64,000 nucleotides of DNA from Conexibacter woesei Iso977N (GCF_000424625.1 NZ_AUKG01000004.1:186001-250000), one strand, 5' to 3'. Positions 8,689 through 17,632 are shown, counted from the stretch's first letter. Notes: generated from the letters alone by a model not told the origin. A program made the numbers and translations.

Positions 8689-9516
8689 ATGTCAGAGGTC
8701 ATCCACTTACGCGAGAGAAGGTTCGCTGTCGCCCCGTGGCGCGGGACGCCCTCCCAGATCGTGCGCGCGATTGAACGCGCCGCCGAGATGGTCGCCCAAG
8801 AGATGGGCGCGGAGCCCGATTCGGCAAGCCTGGAGGCCGAGATCCGCTATCCGGATGGGCGTGCTGCATACGGCACGCTAAGTGCGCTTCGCCAGTCGAT
8901 CGCTGATGTATCAGTCCAGCAGGTCCGAGAGATTGAAGCGACTGTCGGATGGGCGGATCCGCCCCACAGCGTTCACGTGTTGGCGTCTGTGAAAGAAGGC
9001 GTAGTTGTCACGTGCAGCTCGCCCAATGAAGTTCTTGCGCTCGGAGTAGCCCAAATACTCGAACAGATGCTCGACGAAGGAAGGATGGAGTCTCCTTATA
9101 GAGACGAGCACCGCCCACCACGCTGGTATGAGTGGGTGCTGGGCGCCGCTCTTCTAGCTCTCTACGCGTACATCGCCTACAGGTTCATCCAACATCAATC
9201 CTGGCTCGGCACTAAGTTGGATGACCGCACCCTCAACTACGTGAAGGACCACGGGAGCGTGGATCTGTGGAACGTCGGGAGCATGGTGTTCGCGACGGTT
9301 GTTGCGCTCTTCTTAGGATTAGGAGCTTGGGTCGGAACCCTGCAGGAGCGGCCGTCCGTTGAATTCATCCGGGTCGAAGATCCCGCGCAGGCAAGTCGCC
9401 GTCCCGCCTGGTCTGTTCGCGTTGAAGCGTGGCTTCGCACTCACCCACTCGCAAATGTCCTATTTGGTTTCGTGCTGGGCATTCTGGCCAACGGCGTATC
9501 AAACCTCATATTTTGA
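8689..9516 (+). CDS. Orphan membrane protein with atypical base composition
   Basis: A 275-residue protein from the ATG at 8689 (an in-frame ATG at 8656 would add 11 residues). The N-terminal 150 residues are soluble, with the opening MSEVIHLRERRFAVAPWRG and a helix of conserved-looking Ala and Glu. Three hydrophobic segments follow at about 155-175, 205-230 and 250-273, the last ending in NLIF at the C-terminus. Codon usage is clearly less GC-biased than in the neighbours, with many T- and A-ending codons, which suggests recent acquisition. The gene lies next to a tRNA. I recognise no family. An effector or immunity role is possible but unsupported. Confidence 0.6.
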   Translation: MSEVIHLRERRFAVAPWRGTPSQIVRAIERAAEMVAQEMGAEPDSASLEAEIRYPDGRAAYGTLSALRQSIADVSVQQVREIEATVGWADPPHSVHVLASVKEGVVVTCSSPNEVLALGVAQILEQMLDEGRMESPYRDEHRPPRWYEWVLGAALLALYAYIAYRFIQHQSWLGTKLDDRTLNYVKDHGSVDLWNVGSMVFATVVALFLGLGAWVGTLQERPSVEFIRVEDPAQASRRPAWSVRVEAWLRTHPLANVLFGFVLGILANGVSNLIF

Positions 9517-9804
9517 CACTCGTTTGGCGTAGCAATCTCTGCCACGAATCTGCCCCCCGACCTTGACGCAATCAAGATGGCCCGGTTGTTCCACAACGCG
9601 ACCGCCCACCGAGGGCTGCGGAGGAAGATCCTGGGCCCTTTGACCCGCTGACGCATGCTGGCTCCTCGCAGCCCGTTTGGGGCCAGGACTCTCAGAAGCC
9701 CGTGAGCGAACCCGCCAGGGGTCAAGTGCGCCGGCAGGAGTACCCCGTCCATTAGCAAGGCCCGGAACGACGAAACCCCTGCGTGTGCAGGGGTTTCGGA
9801 AGAG
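9517..9804. other. Gene-poor stretch between orphan gene and tRNA-Gln, no clear coding content
   Basis: This 288-base stretch has no convincing gene. A minus-strand frame (9441-9758, 105 codons) crosses it and overlaps the end of the preceding gene; its translation shows no recognisable domain and mixed codon use. The stretch shares the less GC-rich composition of the orphan gene and may be the decayed end of an acquired segment beside the tRNA. No direct repeat of the tRNA 3' end was found by eye. Confidence 0.4.
9771..9798 (-). terminator. Hairpin downstream of tRNA-Gln
   Basis: A perfect 12-bp inverted repeat, CGAAACCCCTGC and GCAGGGGTTTCG, with a 4-base loop. It begins 6 bases after the 3' end of the minus-strand tRNA, the place expected for its transcription terminator. 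There is no strong T-run after it. Confidence 0.75.
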
Positions 9805-9876
9805 CTGCGGGACTAGGACTCGAACCTAGAATAACTGGACCAGAACCAGCCGTGTTGCCAATTACACCATCCCGCA
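9805..9876 (-). tRNA. tRNA-Gln (anticodon CTG)
   Basis: On the minus strand the acceptor arms TGCGGGA and TCCCGCA pair perfectly. The D-arm region reads GTGTAATTGGCAACAC, the anticodon stem-loop is CTGG-TTCTGGT-CCAG with anticodon CTG, and the T-loop contains GGTTCGAGTCC. The discriminator base is G, as expected for Gln. CCA is not encoded (CTC follows). The total length is 72 bases. The gene stands alone, with a hairpin terminator just downstream. Confidence 0.95.
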
Positions 9877-9915
9877 AAGGTGTGGCGCAGGGCGATTATA
9901 GGGCGCTGGGCGGGA

Positions 9916-10590
9916 CTACGCGGCGTCGAGGGTTCCGGGTGCGAACTGGGCGGTGATCGCGTCTTCGAGGCCGGGGTCGAGGACCAGCAGCACTTCGTCG
10001 TCGGCCTGGATGACCGTGTCGGCCTTCGGGACGAAGCCGCGGCCGTCGCGCAGCAGCGAGATGATCAGCGCGCCTTCGGGCAGGTGCATGTCCTGCACCG
10101 CCCGCCCGGCGGCGGGCGACGACGAGGTCACCTCGACCTCGATGATCTCCAGCTGCTCGTCGCGCAGATCCAAGAGGTGCACCAACCCGTAGGACGGCAC
10201 CTCGTGCTCGATCAGGCGCAGGATCAGGTCGGTCGCGCTCACGGCCGGCTGGATCCCGAGCAGCTCGAACCACGACCGGTTCCGCGGGTTGTTGACGCGC
10301 GCGATGATCCGCTCGCAGAGGTACTTCTCCTTGGCCATCTGGCAGATGAGCAAGTTGTCCTCATCATCACCGGTCACGGCGATGGCCAGGTCGGCGCGGG
10401 CGATCCCGGCGCGCTCCAGCACCCACAGCTCGGTCGCGTCGCCGTACTGGACGGCGTGCTCCAGCTCCTGCTCGATCGTGAGGTACCGGGTCCGGGTGGA
10501 CTCGATCAGCGTCACCTCGTTGCCCTTGGCGATGAGCTCCCGCGCGAGGTTCCACCCCACCTTGCCGCCGCCCGCGATGATCACGTACAT
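9916..10590 (-). CDS. TrkA-type potassium channel regulator (RCK, full length, CeoC-like)
   Basis: A 224-residue cytoplasmic regulatory subunit. Residues 1-125 form a Rossmann NAD-binding RCK-N domain with the dinucleotide motif GGGKVGWNLA at the start, acidic Glu at the end of strand two (TLIES), and VTGDDEDNLLICQMAK. Residues about 140-218 form an RCK-C (TrkA-C) domain. Such proteins gate K+ transporters in response to nucleotides. It is the last gene of the five-gene operon, 15 bases after the shorter TrkA gene. The pairing with an APC permease resembles the mycobacterial Rv2690c-ceoB-ceoC locus, as I recall it. Confidence 0.9.
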   Translation of the reverse strand: MYVIIAGGGKVGWNLARELIAKGNEVTLIESTRTRYLTIEQELEHAVQYGDATELWVLERAGIARADLAIAVTGDDEDNLLICQMAKEKYLCERIIARVNNPRNRSWFELLGIQPAVSATDLILRLIEHEVPSYGLVHLLDLRDEQLEIIEVEVTSSSPAAGRAVQDMHLPEGALIISLLRDGRGFVPKADTVIQADDEVLLVLDPGLEDAITAQFAPGTLDAA

Positions 10591-10605
10591 GTCGCGTCTC
10601 CCCCT

Positions 10606-11043
10606 CTAGCCGATCTCGCCGAGCGCCGACGTGAACATCTCGATCGCGTGCTGCGTCGGGCAGATCGTGTGCAGCCCCTGCTCGCTGTACCAGGCGGCAC
10701 GGGCCGGATCCATGACGCGCACGATGACCTTCTCGACCTCGTAGTGCTTCTGCGCGATCTGCGAGATCGTCAAGTTGGTGTTGTCGCCGTCGGTCGAGGC
10801 GATGAAGACGTCGGCGTCGAGGATCCCGGCCTCGGTCAGCGCGTCGACCTCCATGCCGTGACCGACCGTGAAGCGCCCGCCCGCCTCCTCCCAGGTCCGG
10901 TCCATGCCGACCTCGAGGCGCTCGTGGCTGAGCGGGTCCTCGTCAAGGACCGAGACGGTGTGACCCGCGGCCAGCGCGGATCGGGCGACGGAGGAGCCGA
11001 CGCGTCCCGCGCCGACGATGAGGATGAACATCCCCGCGAACAT
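10606..11043 (-). CDS. TrkA-N (RCK-N) only protein, CeoB-like
   Basis: A 145-residue protein with a Rossmann fold (MFILIVGAGRVGSSVA, glycine motif GAGRVG, TVLDED-like acidic strand end, STDGDNTNL). It ends shortly after the RCK-N domain and lacks the TrkA-C domain seen in the downstream paralogue, so it may pair with that protein. The ATG at 11031, four codons in, is an alternative start that fits the usual Rossmann N-terminus better. It lies between the second APC permease (70 bases) and the full-length TrkA gene (15 bases). Confidence 0.88.
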   Translation of the reverse strand: MFAGMFILIVGAGRVGSSVARSALAAGHTVSVLDEDPLSHERLEVGMDRTWEEAGGRFTVGHGMEVDALTEAGILDADVFIASTDGDNTNLTISQIAQKHYEVEKVIVRVMDPARAAWYSEQGLHTICPTQHAIEMFTSALGEIG

Positions 11044-11113
11044 TACCCAGAGGACTGGCGATCAGACCTCACACCCGTGCCAGCCCGCCAAACCGGGCCC
11101 GCAGCGCCCCTCG

Positions 11114-13123
11114 CTAAGCGGGCGGCTCGCGCAGCGGCGGCGCCGCCGAGATCGACTGTGGCGCCGGATCGGCCGCCGGCGCCGGGTGCTCTTCGGGGTC
11201 CGCGGCGGCGGCGATGCCGACGTCGCTCGACGGCGGCGCGGTCAGGATGACCTCGCAGCCCGCCTTCGACACCACGTACTTGGTGGCATCCCCCACGAAG
11301 TTGTCCAGCGGGCCGCCGCGCCCGCCCAGCAGCGCGCCGCCCCGGATCCGCGACGGCTCCTCGGCCGCCAGCACGATCGCCTGGACGCCACGCCGCCGCG
11401 CCTCCTCGACGATCGCCGCACCCGCGCGCCGTGCCCGGACCGTCGCCGTCGCGACCTCGACGCCCTCGTACTCCTCGCCCACCGCCTTGGCGCGCCGCAG
11501 CGCCGCCCGCGCGCGCTCCAGCTGCGCATCCGGGAGCCGCGCGTCGATCGGCAGCGCCATCGGGACCTCGAAGATCCACAGCGCCTCGATCGTCGCGCCG
11601 GCCTCCTCGCCCAGCCCCTCGTCGTGGTCCTCGCCCGCGAGCCGCCCCGCGGTCTGGATCATGTCGTCGTCCAGCGGCGTGCCCGTCAGCGGCACCAGGA
11701 TCGACCCGTACTCCAGCTCGTCGCGCTCCAGCTTCAGCGCCGCCTCCGGCACGATCACGCGCTTGAGGATCGACTTGCCCTGTGTGCGCCGGTACGCGAC
11801 GTACGTCACGAGCCCGAACGCCATCCAGCCGAACCCGACGTACCGCGCGCCCGCGTGTGTGATCACGACGCTCACCCACGCCGCGCCGCTCAGCACCGCG
11901 CCCACGACCGCCGGCAGCGGCAGCGACCCGCCGCGGAACCGCACCGACAGCGGCACGCTGTAGAAGCGCTCCTTGTCCGGCTCGCGATAGCGCAGCGAGA
12001 TGATCGACAGGTGCGCGATCGTCAACCCCAACAACGCGCCGAACGCGTAGATGCCGACGAGGAAGTCGAGGTCCTCCGGGACGATCAGCGCGCCCGCGAT
12101 CACCGCGGCGATGACGATCAGCACGAACGGCGTCGACCGCGTCGGGTGCAGGCGCCCCAGCGCGCTCGGGATCTGCCGGTTGCGCGACAGCGAGTACGCC
12201 AGCCGCGACAACCCCAACATGGCGCTGTTGGACGCCGCGATCAGCGTCGCGGTCGCCGCGATCGAGATGGTGTACTTGAAGAAGTCCGCCACCCACGCGG
12301 TGTCGAACGACTCCGCGATCCCCAGGACCGGCGCCTCCAGGTAGAAGCGCGAGATCCCCGTCGCGTTGCCGGCCACCGGGAACGCCGTCATCGCCACCAG
12401 CGCGATCCCGACGTAGACCACCATCACGACCAGCGTGGCGGACCCGATCAGGCGCTTCAGCGAGCCGCGCGAAGCGACGACCTCACCCGACAGCCCCGCC
12501 GCCGACTCCAGCCCCGTGAACACCACGGTCGCGACGCCCAGCGCGAAGATGACGTCCTTCCACCTCGGGTAGACGCCGAGGTGGATCGGGTCGACCAACG
12601 AGTGGTAGTTGAAGAACGTCGCCAGCCCGATGACGATCAGCAGCAGCTGCAGCCCGATGTCGGCGATCACCAGCGCGCCGATCCGGTTCACGCGCGTCTT
12701 CGAGAACCCGCGGATGTTGCGCGCCGCGACGTAGAGGACGATCCCCAGCGCGACGATGATCTCGGTCGAGCCGCGCCCCAGGTCGCCCCAGAACGCCGCC
12801 AGGTAGTTGGTGGCGCTGAACGCGGTGACCGCGATCAAGATGATGTAGTCGAGCAGGATCGCCCAGCCGGCGATGAACGACACCAGCTCGTTGAAGCCGT
12901 AGCGCGCGAAGACCGTCGAGCCCGCGCGCTCCGGGTGCAGCGCCGCGCCCTCGACGTAGGTCATCGCCGCCAGCCCGAAGAACAGCGCGGCGACCAGGAA
13001 GACGACCGGCGTCAGCCCCAGCGCGTGGTCGGCGACCACGCCGAGCGAGAAGTAGATCGACGACGCGACCGCCGTGTAGACGATCGCGAACAGCGCCGGC
13101 TGGCCGAGCCCCTTGCCGAGCAC
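11114..13123 (-). CDS. APC-superfamily permease with C-terminal universal-stress-like domain (second copy)
   Basis: A 669-residue membrane protein. Residues 1-460 hold about 12 hydrophobic helices of the amino acid-polyamine-organocation fold, including the unwound-helix signature regions near SSIYFSLG and AGWAILLDYII. A USP-like Rossmann domain follows (GSILVPLTGTPLDD ... IVLAAEEPS), then a Pro/Ala-rich tail. This layout is shared with the K+ importer KimA, an APC protein whose cytosolic domain binds c-di-AMP. The GTG start follows the stop of the small membrane gene with no gap. Next to two TrkA-type genes, K+ or another cation is a better guess than amino acids, but the substrate is not proven. 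Confidence 0.88.
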   Translation of the reverse strand: MLGKGLGQPALFAIVYTAVASSIYFSLGVVADHALGLTPVVFLVAALFFGLAAMTYVEGAALHPERAGSTVFARYGFNELVSFIAGWAILLDYIILIAVTAFSATNYLAAFWGDLGRGSTEIIVALGIVLYVAARNIRGFSKTRVNRIGALVIADIGLQLLLIVIGLATFFNYHSLVDPIHLGVYPRWKDVIFALGVATVVFTGLESAAGLSGEVVASRGSLKRLIGSATLVVMVVYVGIALVAMTAFPVAGNATGISRFYLEAPVLGIAESFDTAWVADFFKYTISIAATATLIAASNSAMLGLSRLAYSLSRNRQIPSALGRLHPTRSTPFVLIVIAAVIAGALIVPEDLDFLVGIYAFGALLGLTIAHLSIISLRYREPDKERFYSVPLSVRFRGGSLPLPAVVGAVLSGAAWVSVVITHAGARYVGFGWMAFGLVTYVAYRRTQGKSILKRVIVPEAALKLERDELEYGSILVPLTGTPLDDDMIQTAGRLAGEDHDEGLGEEAGATIEALWIFEVPMALPIDARLPDAQLERARAALRRAKAVGEEYEGVEVATATVRARRAGAAIVEEARRRGVQAIVLAAEEPSRIRGGALLGGRGGPLDNFVGDATKYVVSKAGCEVILTAPPSSDVGIAAAADPEEHPAPAADPAPQSISAAPPLREPPA

Positions 13124-13369
13124 CTAGCCCTCGCCGTCCTGCGGGCCCGAGCCGTCGCGCGCGGCACGCCGCCGCCCGCCGCCCAGCTGCCCGTTGATGT
13201 ACAACCGCCCCGCGCCCGCGGCGATGAACAGCACGCCCAGCAGCAGGCCGAAGGCGATCGCGCCGCCGCCGGCCGTGAGCGTCCGGACGATCAGCGCCAC
13301 GCCGAGCAGCACCAGCAGCGTCGACAGGACGGCGGTCGACGACCGGTGCAGGTTCCGGGGCGGGGGCAT
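13124..13369 (-). CDS. Small two-helix membrane protein inside the permease operon
   Basis: An 81-residue protein from the ATG at 13369. It has a short basic N-terminus, two hydrophobic helices (about 14-30 and 36-55), then a basic Gly/Arg-rich tail. Its stop codon directly abuts the GTG of the downstream permease (TAGGTG), and it starts 26 bases after the upstream permease, so it is firmly inside the operon. It could be an accessory subunit of the permeases. No family is recognised. Confidence 0.65.
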   Translation of the reverse strand: MPPPRNLHRSSTAVLSTLLVLLGVALIVRTLTAGGGAIAFGLLLGVLFIAAGAGRLYINGQLGGGRRRAARDGSGPQDGEG

Positions 13370-13395
13370 CTCGGGCACGAAGGCTACGCGCAACC

Positions 13396-15315
13396 TCAGG
13401 TGGGGACCGCGATGCCCGCGGGCCGGTGCGGCGGCTTCGTCTCGGGATCGGACTGGATGATCACGCGGCACGGGCGCTCGGCCAGCACGGTCTCCAGCGT
13501 CTTGCCGAACAGGGTCCCGCCGGTGCGCGGCGGCAGCGGCGCGACGATCGCCTGCGCGTGCAGCGCGCGCGCCTCCTTGACGATCAGGCGCCCGGCCTGG
13601 CCGAGGCGGACCTTCTCGATGTGCCCGGTCACGCGCCGGCCGCCCTGCAGGCGCGCCTGCTCGATGATCGACTCGGCCGCCGCCTCGGCCTCCGGGAACG
13701 ACGCATCGATCGGCGACGACTGCGGCACCGCCATGTACACCAACAGGTGGATGCCGCGCCGGCGCCGCGCCGCGAGCTTGGCGGCCGTGGCGATCGCGCC
13801 CTTCGAGTAGGGCTGCGTGGCGTCCAAGGCCACCAACACGCTCTCGTACTCCGCCTCGTGCTCGACGACCGGCCCCTGGATCGCGACCTTCGTGGTCGTC
13901 GTCAGGTCCAGGCCCTGGCGGTGGCGGTAGATCGGGTAGATCACCATGCCCAGCAGCAGCCAGCTGATGCCGGCCAGCGCGACGTCGACGTGGAGCGCGG
14001 TGACGACGATGAACGCCAGCAGCGTGAAGAGCCCGCCGAAGACGGCGAACAGCGGCAGCGAGCGGCCGCCCCTGAGCGGGAAGTTGCCCGGCCCGGTCCA
14101 CGGGCGCCGCGCGTCGGGCTGCGACAGCCGCAGCTTGACGACCGCGATGTGCGCGATCGTGAACGACAACATCGCGCCGAAGGCGTACATGTTGCCCAAG
14201 AACTCCGCCTTGCCCGGGATCACGGCGATGCAGGCGATCCCGCCGAAGATCAGGATCCCGACGTACGGCGTCCCGTAGCGCGGGTGCAGCTGGCGCAGGC
14301 GGTCCGGCATCTGGCGGTGGATGCCCATCGAGTACACCAGCCGCGACACGCCGATGATCCCGGCGTTGGCCGCGATCAGCAGGATCGTCGCCGCCAGGAT
14401 GCCGACGTAGACCTCCGCCGGTCCCTGCAGGAACCCCAGGTCGAAGTGCTTGACCACCCCGAGCACCGGGTCACCGGCGAAGCCGCCCTGGTCCTCCGGC
14501 AGGCCGAGCTGCGTGACGTACTTGCCGCTCGCGTCCTGGTGGACCGGCAGCGCGCTCAGCGCGACCATCGGCAGCAGCGAGTAGATCGCGAACACGGCGA
14601 TCACCACGCGGTTGATCGCCGCGGGGATCGTCTTCTCCTCGTCCTTGGCCTCCTCGGCCATGTTCGAGATCGTCTCGATCCCCGTGTAGGCGATCATGCC
14701 GACCGGGATCGCGACGAAGAAGTTCTTCCACGTCGGGGCCAGGCCGAAGTGCACGTTGTCGATCAGCACCTGGGGCTTGAACACCAGGAAGATGCCGACC
14801 GCGACCAGCAGCAGCTGGGTCAGGAAGTCGACGACGGCCAGGCCGATGTTGACGCCCGCGGACTCCTTGACGCCGCGCACGTTGACCACCGACAGGACGA
14901 TGATCAGGCCGATCGTGAAGAAGATGTCGCCCGGCGAGTGGCGCAGCGCGTCGACCTGCGCGACGCCGCCGAGGTAGTGCGGCACGAAGAACGCGGAGAT
15001 CGCGATCGTGATCGTGTAGTTGAGCATCTGCGCCCAGGCGGCGAAGAAGCTCGCGAACTCGTTGAACGCGTGGCGGGCGAACGACGACGAGCCGCCGGCC
15101 TCCGGGTACATCGCCGTGGCCTCGGCGTAGGTGGCGGCCGTCAGGTAGAAGATGAAGCCGGTGATGACGAACACCACCGGGGTGAGGCCGAGCGCGAAGC
15201 TGGCCACGAGACCCAACGCGTAGTAGATCGACGAGCCCACGTTGCCGTAGGCGGTCGAGAAGAGCGCGTTGACCCCGAGGACGCGCTGGAGGCCATGGAG
15301 TCGGCGTTCGGCCAT
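13396..15315 (-). CDS. APC-superfamily permease with C-terminal universal-stress-like domain (first copy)
   Basis: A 639-residue paralogue of the downstream permease: about 12 membrane helices (1-455), with GNVGSSIYYALG in helix 1 and PEAGGSSSFARHAF in the loop after helix 2, and a cytosolic USP-like domain (ESVLVALDATQPYSKGAI ... AIVAPLPPRTGG). It is the first gene of the operon. The ATG at 15315 is preceded by a strong inverted repeat at 15330-15368 in the promoter region. Two such permeases with two TrkA-like proteins suggest alternative transport subunits sharing regulators. Amino acid transport remains possible. Confidence 0.88.
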   Translation of the reverse strand: MAERRLHGLQRVLGVNALFSTAYGNVGSSIYYALGLVASFALGLTPVVFVITGFIFYLTAATYAEATAMYPEAGGSSSFARHAFNEFASFFAAWAQMLNYTITIAISAFFVPHYLGGVAQVDALRHSPGDIFFTIGLIIVLSVVNVRGVKESAGVNIGLAVVDFLTQLLLVAVGIFLVFKPQVLIDNVHFGLAPTWKNFFVAIPVGMIAYTGIETISNMAEEAKDEEKTIPAAINRVVIAVFAIYSLLPMVALSALPVHQDASGKYVTQLGLPEDQGGFAGDPVLGVVKHFDLGFLQGPAEVYVGILAATILLIAANAGIIGVSRLVYSMGIHRQMPDRLRQLHPRYGTPYVGILIFGGIACIAVIPGKAEFLGNMYAFGAMLSFTIAHIAVVKLRLSQPDARRPWTGPGNFPLRGGRSLPLFAVFGGLFTLLAFIVVTALHVDVALAGISWLLLGMVIYPIYRHRQGLDLTTTTKVAIQGPVVEHEAEYESVLVALDATQPYSKGAIATAAKLAARRRRGIHLLVYMAVPQSSPIDASFPEAEAAAESIIEQARLQGGRRVTGHIEKVRLGQAGRLIVKEARALHAQAIVAPLPPRTGGTLFGKTLETVLAERPCRVIIQSDPETKPPHRPAGIAVPT

Positions 15316-15329
15316 CGAGCGCTCAGCAG

Positions 15330-15368
15330 TGTAGGGGCGGGGACGGTCGGCGCGCGCCGACCCCTACA
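15330..15368. promoter_or_regulatory. Inverted repeats upstream of the permease operon
   Basis: TGTAGGGG (15330-15337) is mirrored by CCCCTACA (15361-15368), and the space between them contains the perfect palindrome GGTCGGCGCGCGCCGACC (15345-15362). The two pairings share bases 15361-15362. On the minus strand this lies 15-53 bases before the permease start and overlaps a TACACT sequence that could be a -10 box. It may be an operator or leader hairpin controlling the operon; the element is inferred only from symmetry. Confidence 0.4.
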
Positions 15369-15397
15369 TGAGGGTGCCGCGGGGGTGCCGCGCGCAC

Positions 15398-15427
15398 CTG
15401 GCCCACGCAGCGGAATGCGCGGGCCAG
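15398..15427 (-). terminator. Hairpin downstream of the chemoreceptor gene
   Basis: CTGGCCC (15398-15404) pairs with GGGCCAG (15421-15427), and inside it CGCA pairs with TGCG across a 6-base loop, with one A-C mismatch between the stems. It lies 16 bases beyond the minus-strand chemoreceptor stop codon. No T-run is seen. Confidence 0.55.
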
Positions 15428-15442
15428 GCGGCGTGGCGGGGC

Positions 15443-17632
15443 TCAGTCAACCACGAACTGACCGACCAGGCGGTCGAGCTCGTCCGCAGCGCCGGCCAGC
15501 TGGGCGGCGGCGGTGGCGATCTCCTGCGTGGAGGCGGAGGTCTGCTCGGTGGAGGCGCTGACCTGCTCGGACGCGGCGCTCGACTGCTCGGCGACCGCGG
15601 CCATCTCCTCCATCTCGCGCTCGACCTGCTCGGCGTCGCCGGCCATGCGCTGGGCGGCGTCGGCGATCCGGGCGGCGCGGTCGGTGACCGCGTCGACGGC
15701 CGCGCCGATCGCCTCGAACGCGCCGCGCGCGCCGTCGACGGTCTCGGCGGTCTGCTCGGTGCGGCGGGCGCCGTCCTCGACGACGGCGACCGTGCGCTCG
15801 GTCTCGGACTGGATCTCGGCGATCAGCGTGCCGATCGTGCCGGCCGCGACCTGGGACTCCTCGGCGAGCTTGCGGACCTCGTCGGCGACGACGGCGAAGC
15901 CGCGGCCCTGCTCGCCGGCGCGGGCCGCCTCGATCGCGGCGTTGAGCGCGAGGAGGTTGGTCTGCTCGGCGATGCCGGTGATCGTGGCGACGATGTCGCC
16001 GATGCGGGAGGAGCGGCCGGCGAGCTCGCCGATCGCCTCGCGCACGCCGGCGGACGAGGCGCGGACGCTGTCCATCGACGCGGTCGCGTCGGCGACGCGC
16101 TGGGCGCCCGTGCGGGCGGCGTCCCGGACCTCGTCGGCGGCCTGCGCGGTGGCGCGGGCCTCGTCGGCCGAGCCGCGGACGGACTCGCCGACGCGGCCGG
16201 TGCGGTCCAGCGCGGCGGCGACGGCGCCGACCTGGCGCTCGGCGCCGCCGGCGACGTCGCCGATGGCGCGGGCGATCTCGGCCGACGCGCGGCCGGCCTC
16301 GGCGGACGTCTCGGCGATCTGGGCCGAGGCGCCGGAGACCTCGCCGGCGCCGCGCTTGACCTGGCCGATGATCCCGGCGAGCGAGACGCGGGTGCGCTCG
16401 TAGGCCTCCAGCGACGCGCGGGTGTCGGCGACGACCTCGTTGAGGGTCTGGGACGCGCGGCCGATCTCGTCGTTGCTCTTGATCTCGACCGGCTGGGTGA
16501 CGGGCGTGACGCGGACGGTGAGGTCGGCGCGGGCCATCGCCTCCATGCCGTCGTTCAGCGCGCGGACGTCCTCGTGGCGGAGCTGCTCGAGGGCGGCGAC
16601 GAAGCCGCCGAGCGGGCGGACCAGGCGGCGCGTGATCAGGACGACCGCGGCGCCGAGGAGCAGCAGGGCGATCAGCCCGCCGATCAGCAGGCGGGTCCGG
16701 AGCTTGTTGACGGGCGCCATCGCCTCGGACTCGGGCGCGAAGGTCAGCAGCGACCAGCCGCCGGTGGCGACCGGCGACCAGGTGACGATCGCCTGCCTGT
16801 GGGTGAACGGGTCGGTGACGACGCGCTGGCCGTTCTTGGTGTTCTTGACGATCGACGCCAGCTGCTTGTTGGAGGCCTTGCCGACGAGCTTGCGGTTGGG
16901 CGCCGCGAGGTAGGCGCCGCCGGAGGAGACGAGGACGCCGTAGCCGGTGTCGAGCACCTTGAGGCGGTTGACCTCGCGCTGGATCGAGTCGAGCGCGACG
17001 TCGACGGCGGCGATGCCGCGGAAGCTGCCGTCGGTCATGACCGGCGAGGAGTACGTCGTCATCGGGACGCCGTTGGTGCCGACGTAGGGCTCCTGGACGA
17101 TCGGCCTGTGGGTCTTCTGCGGGCCCTCGTACCAGGCCTTGCCCTTGGTGGTGTCGTCGGTCCCGTCGAGCTGGATCCTGCCCTTCTCCCACCACAGGTA
17201 CGGCGTGTAGCGGCCGGACTTGGCGTACGCCTTGTTGTTCTTGTAGGCGTTGTCGTCGCCGAAGCCGCCGGGCGCGAAGGTGTAGTAGATGCCGTTGAGC
17301 CACCTGTTGTGCAGCAGGACGCCGCGCAGCTGCGTGGTCGCCTCGTCGCGGTCGCCGTTGCGGACGAGCGACATCTGCTGGGCCAGCGTCGCGGGGATCG
17401 CCGCGGACTTGGCGCTGGTGGTCTCGATGGTCTGGGCCTGGCGGGCGGTCTGCTCGCGCAGACCGCGGTCGACCGCGGTGCGCTGAGCGTCGAGCGAGCG
17501 GGAGACCGCCTGCCAGGTGAGCACTCCGATCGCGAGCGTCGCGAGGAGCAGGATGGGCGCGGCCACCTTGGCCGCGAGCGAGAGGTTGGTCAGTCGACGC
17601 ACCCACTGGGTGGTCGGACGGCTGGACCACAT
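15443..17632 (-). CDS. Methyl-accepting chemotaxis protein with extracytoplasmic Cache-type sensor
   Basis: A 729-residue chemoreceptor from the ATG at 17632. A first membrane helix (about 18-38) is followed by a large periplasmic-side sensor of about 290 residues with the [17 protein letters not shown] and [14 protein letters not shown] segments typical of double Cache domains. Then come a second helix ([19 protein letters not shown]), a HAMP region and a long coiled-coil signalling domain. The hairpin tip [19 protein letters not shown] with [12 protein letters not shown] (about 557-593) is canonical for CheA/CheW contact. No che genes lie nearby, so it works with components encoded elsewhere. 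Cache ligands are usually small organic acids or amino acids. Confidence 0.93.
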   Translation of the reverse strand: MWSSRPTTQWVRRLTNLSLAAKVAAPILLLATLAIGVLTWQAVSRSLDAQRTAVDRGLREQTARQAQTIETTSAKSAAIPATLAQQMSLVRNGDRDEATTQLRGVLLHNRWLNGIYYTFAPGGFGDDNAYKNNKAYAKSGRYTPYLWWEKGRIQLDGTDDTTKGKAWYEGPQKTHRPIVQEPYVGTNGVPMTTYSSPVMTDGSFRGIAAVDVALDSIQREVNRLKVLDTGYGVLVSSGGAYLAAPNRKLVGKASNKQLASIVKNTKNGQRVVTDPFTHRQAIVTWSPVATGGWSLLTFAPESEAMAPVNKLRTRLLIGGLIALLLLGAAVVLITRRLVRPLGGFVAALEQLRHEDVRALNDGMEAMARADLTVRVTPVTQPVEIKSNDEIGRASQTLNEVVADTRASLEAYERTRVSLAGIIGQVKRGAGEVSGASAQIAETSAEAGRASAEIARAIGDVAGGAERQVGAVAAALDRTGRVGESVRGSADEARATAQAADEVRDAARTGAQRVADATASMDSVRASSAGVREAIGELAGRSSRIGDIVATITGIAEQTNLLALNAAIEAARAGEQGRGFAVVADEVRKLAEESQVAAGTIGTLIAEIQSETERTVAVVEDGARRTEQTAETVDGARGAFEAIGAAVDAVTDRAARIADAAQRMAGDAEQVEREMEEMAAVAEQSSAASEQVSASTEQTSASTQEIATAAAQLAGAADELDRLVGQFVVD

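Noticed and set aside
9441-9758. 105-codon minus-strand frame beside tRNA-Gln
   Set aside because: Overlaps the end of a better-supported gene, has no recognisable domain and no clear ribosome binding site; kept only as part of the gene-poor stretch.
11018-13810. Very long plus-strand open frame (930 codons) across the permease operon
   Set aside because: The translation is dominated by Arg, Asp, Gln and His without hydrophobic cores or motifs, and it is the mirror of well-supported minus-strand APC and TrkA genes. High GC removes stop codons from antisense frames.
14980-15442. Possible ydaO-type c-di-AMP riboswitch ahead of the permease operon
   Set aside because: The space before the permease is short and I could not match the conserved ydaO core; only simple inverted repeats are visible.
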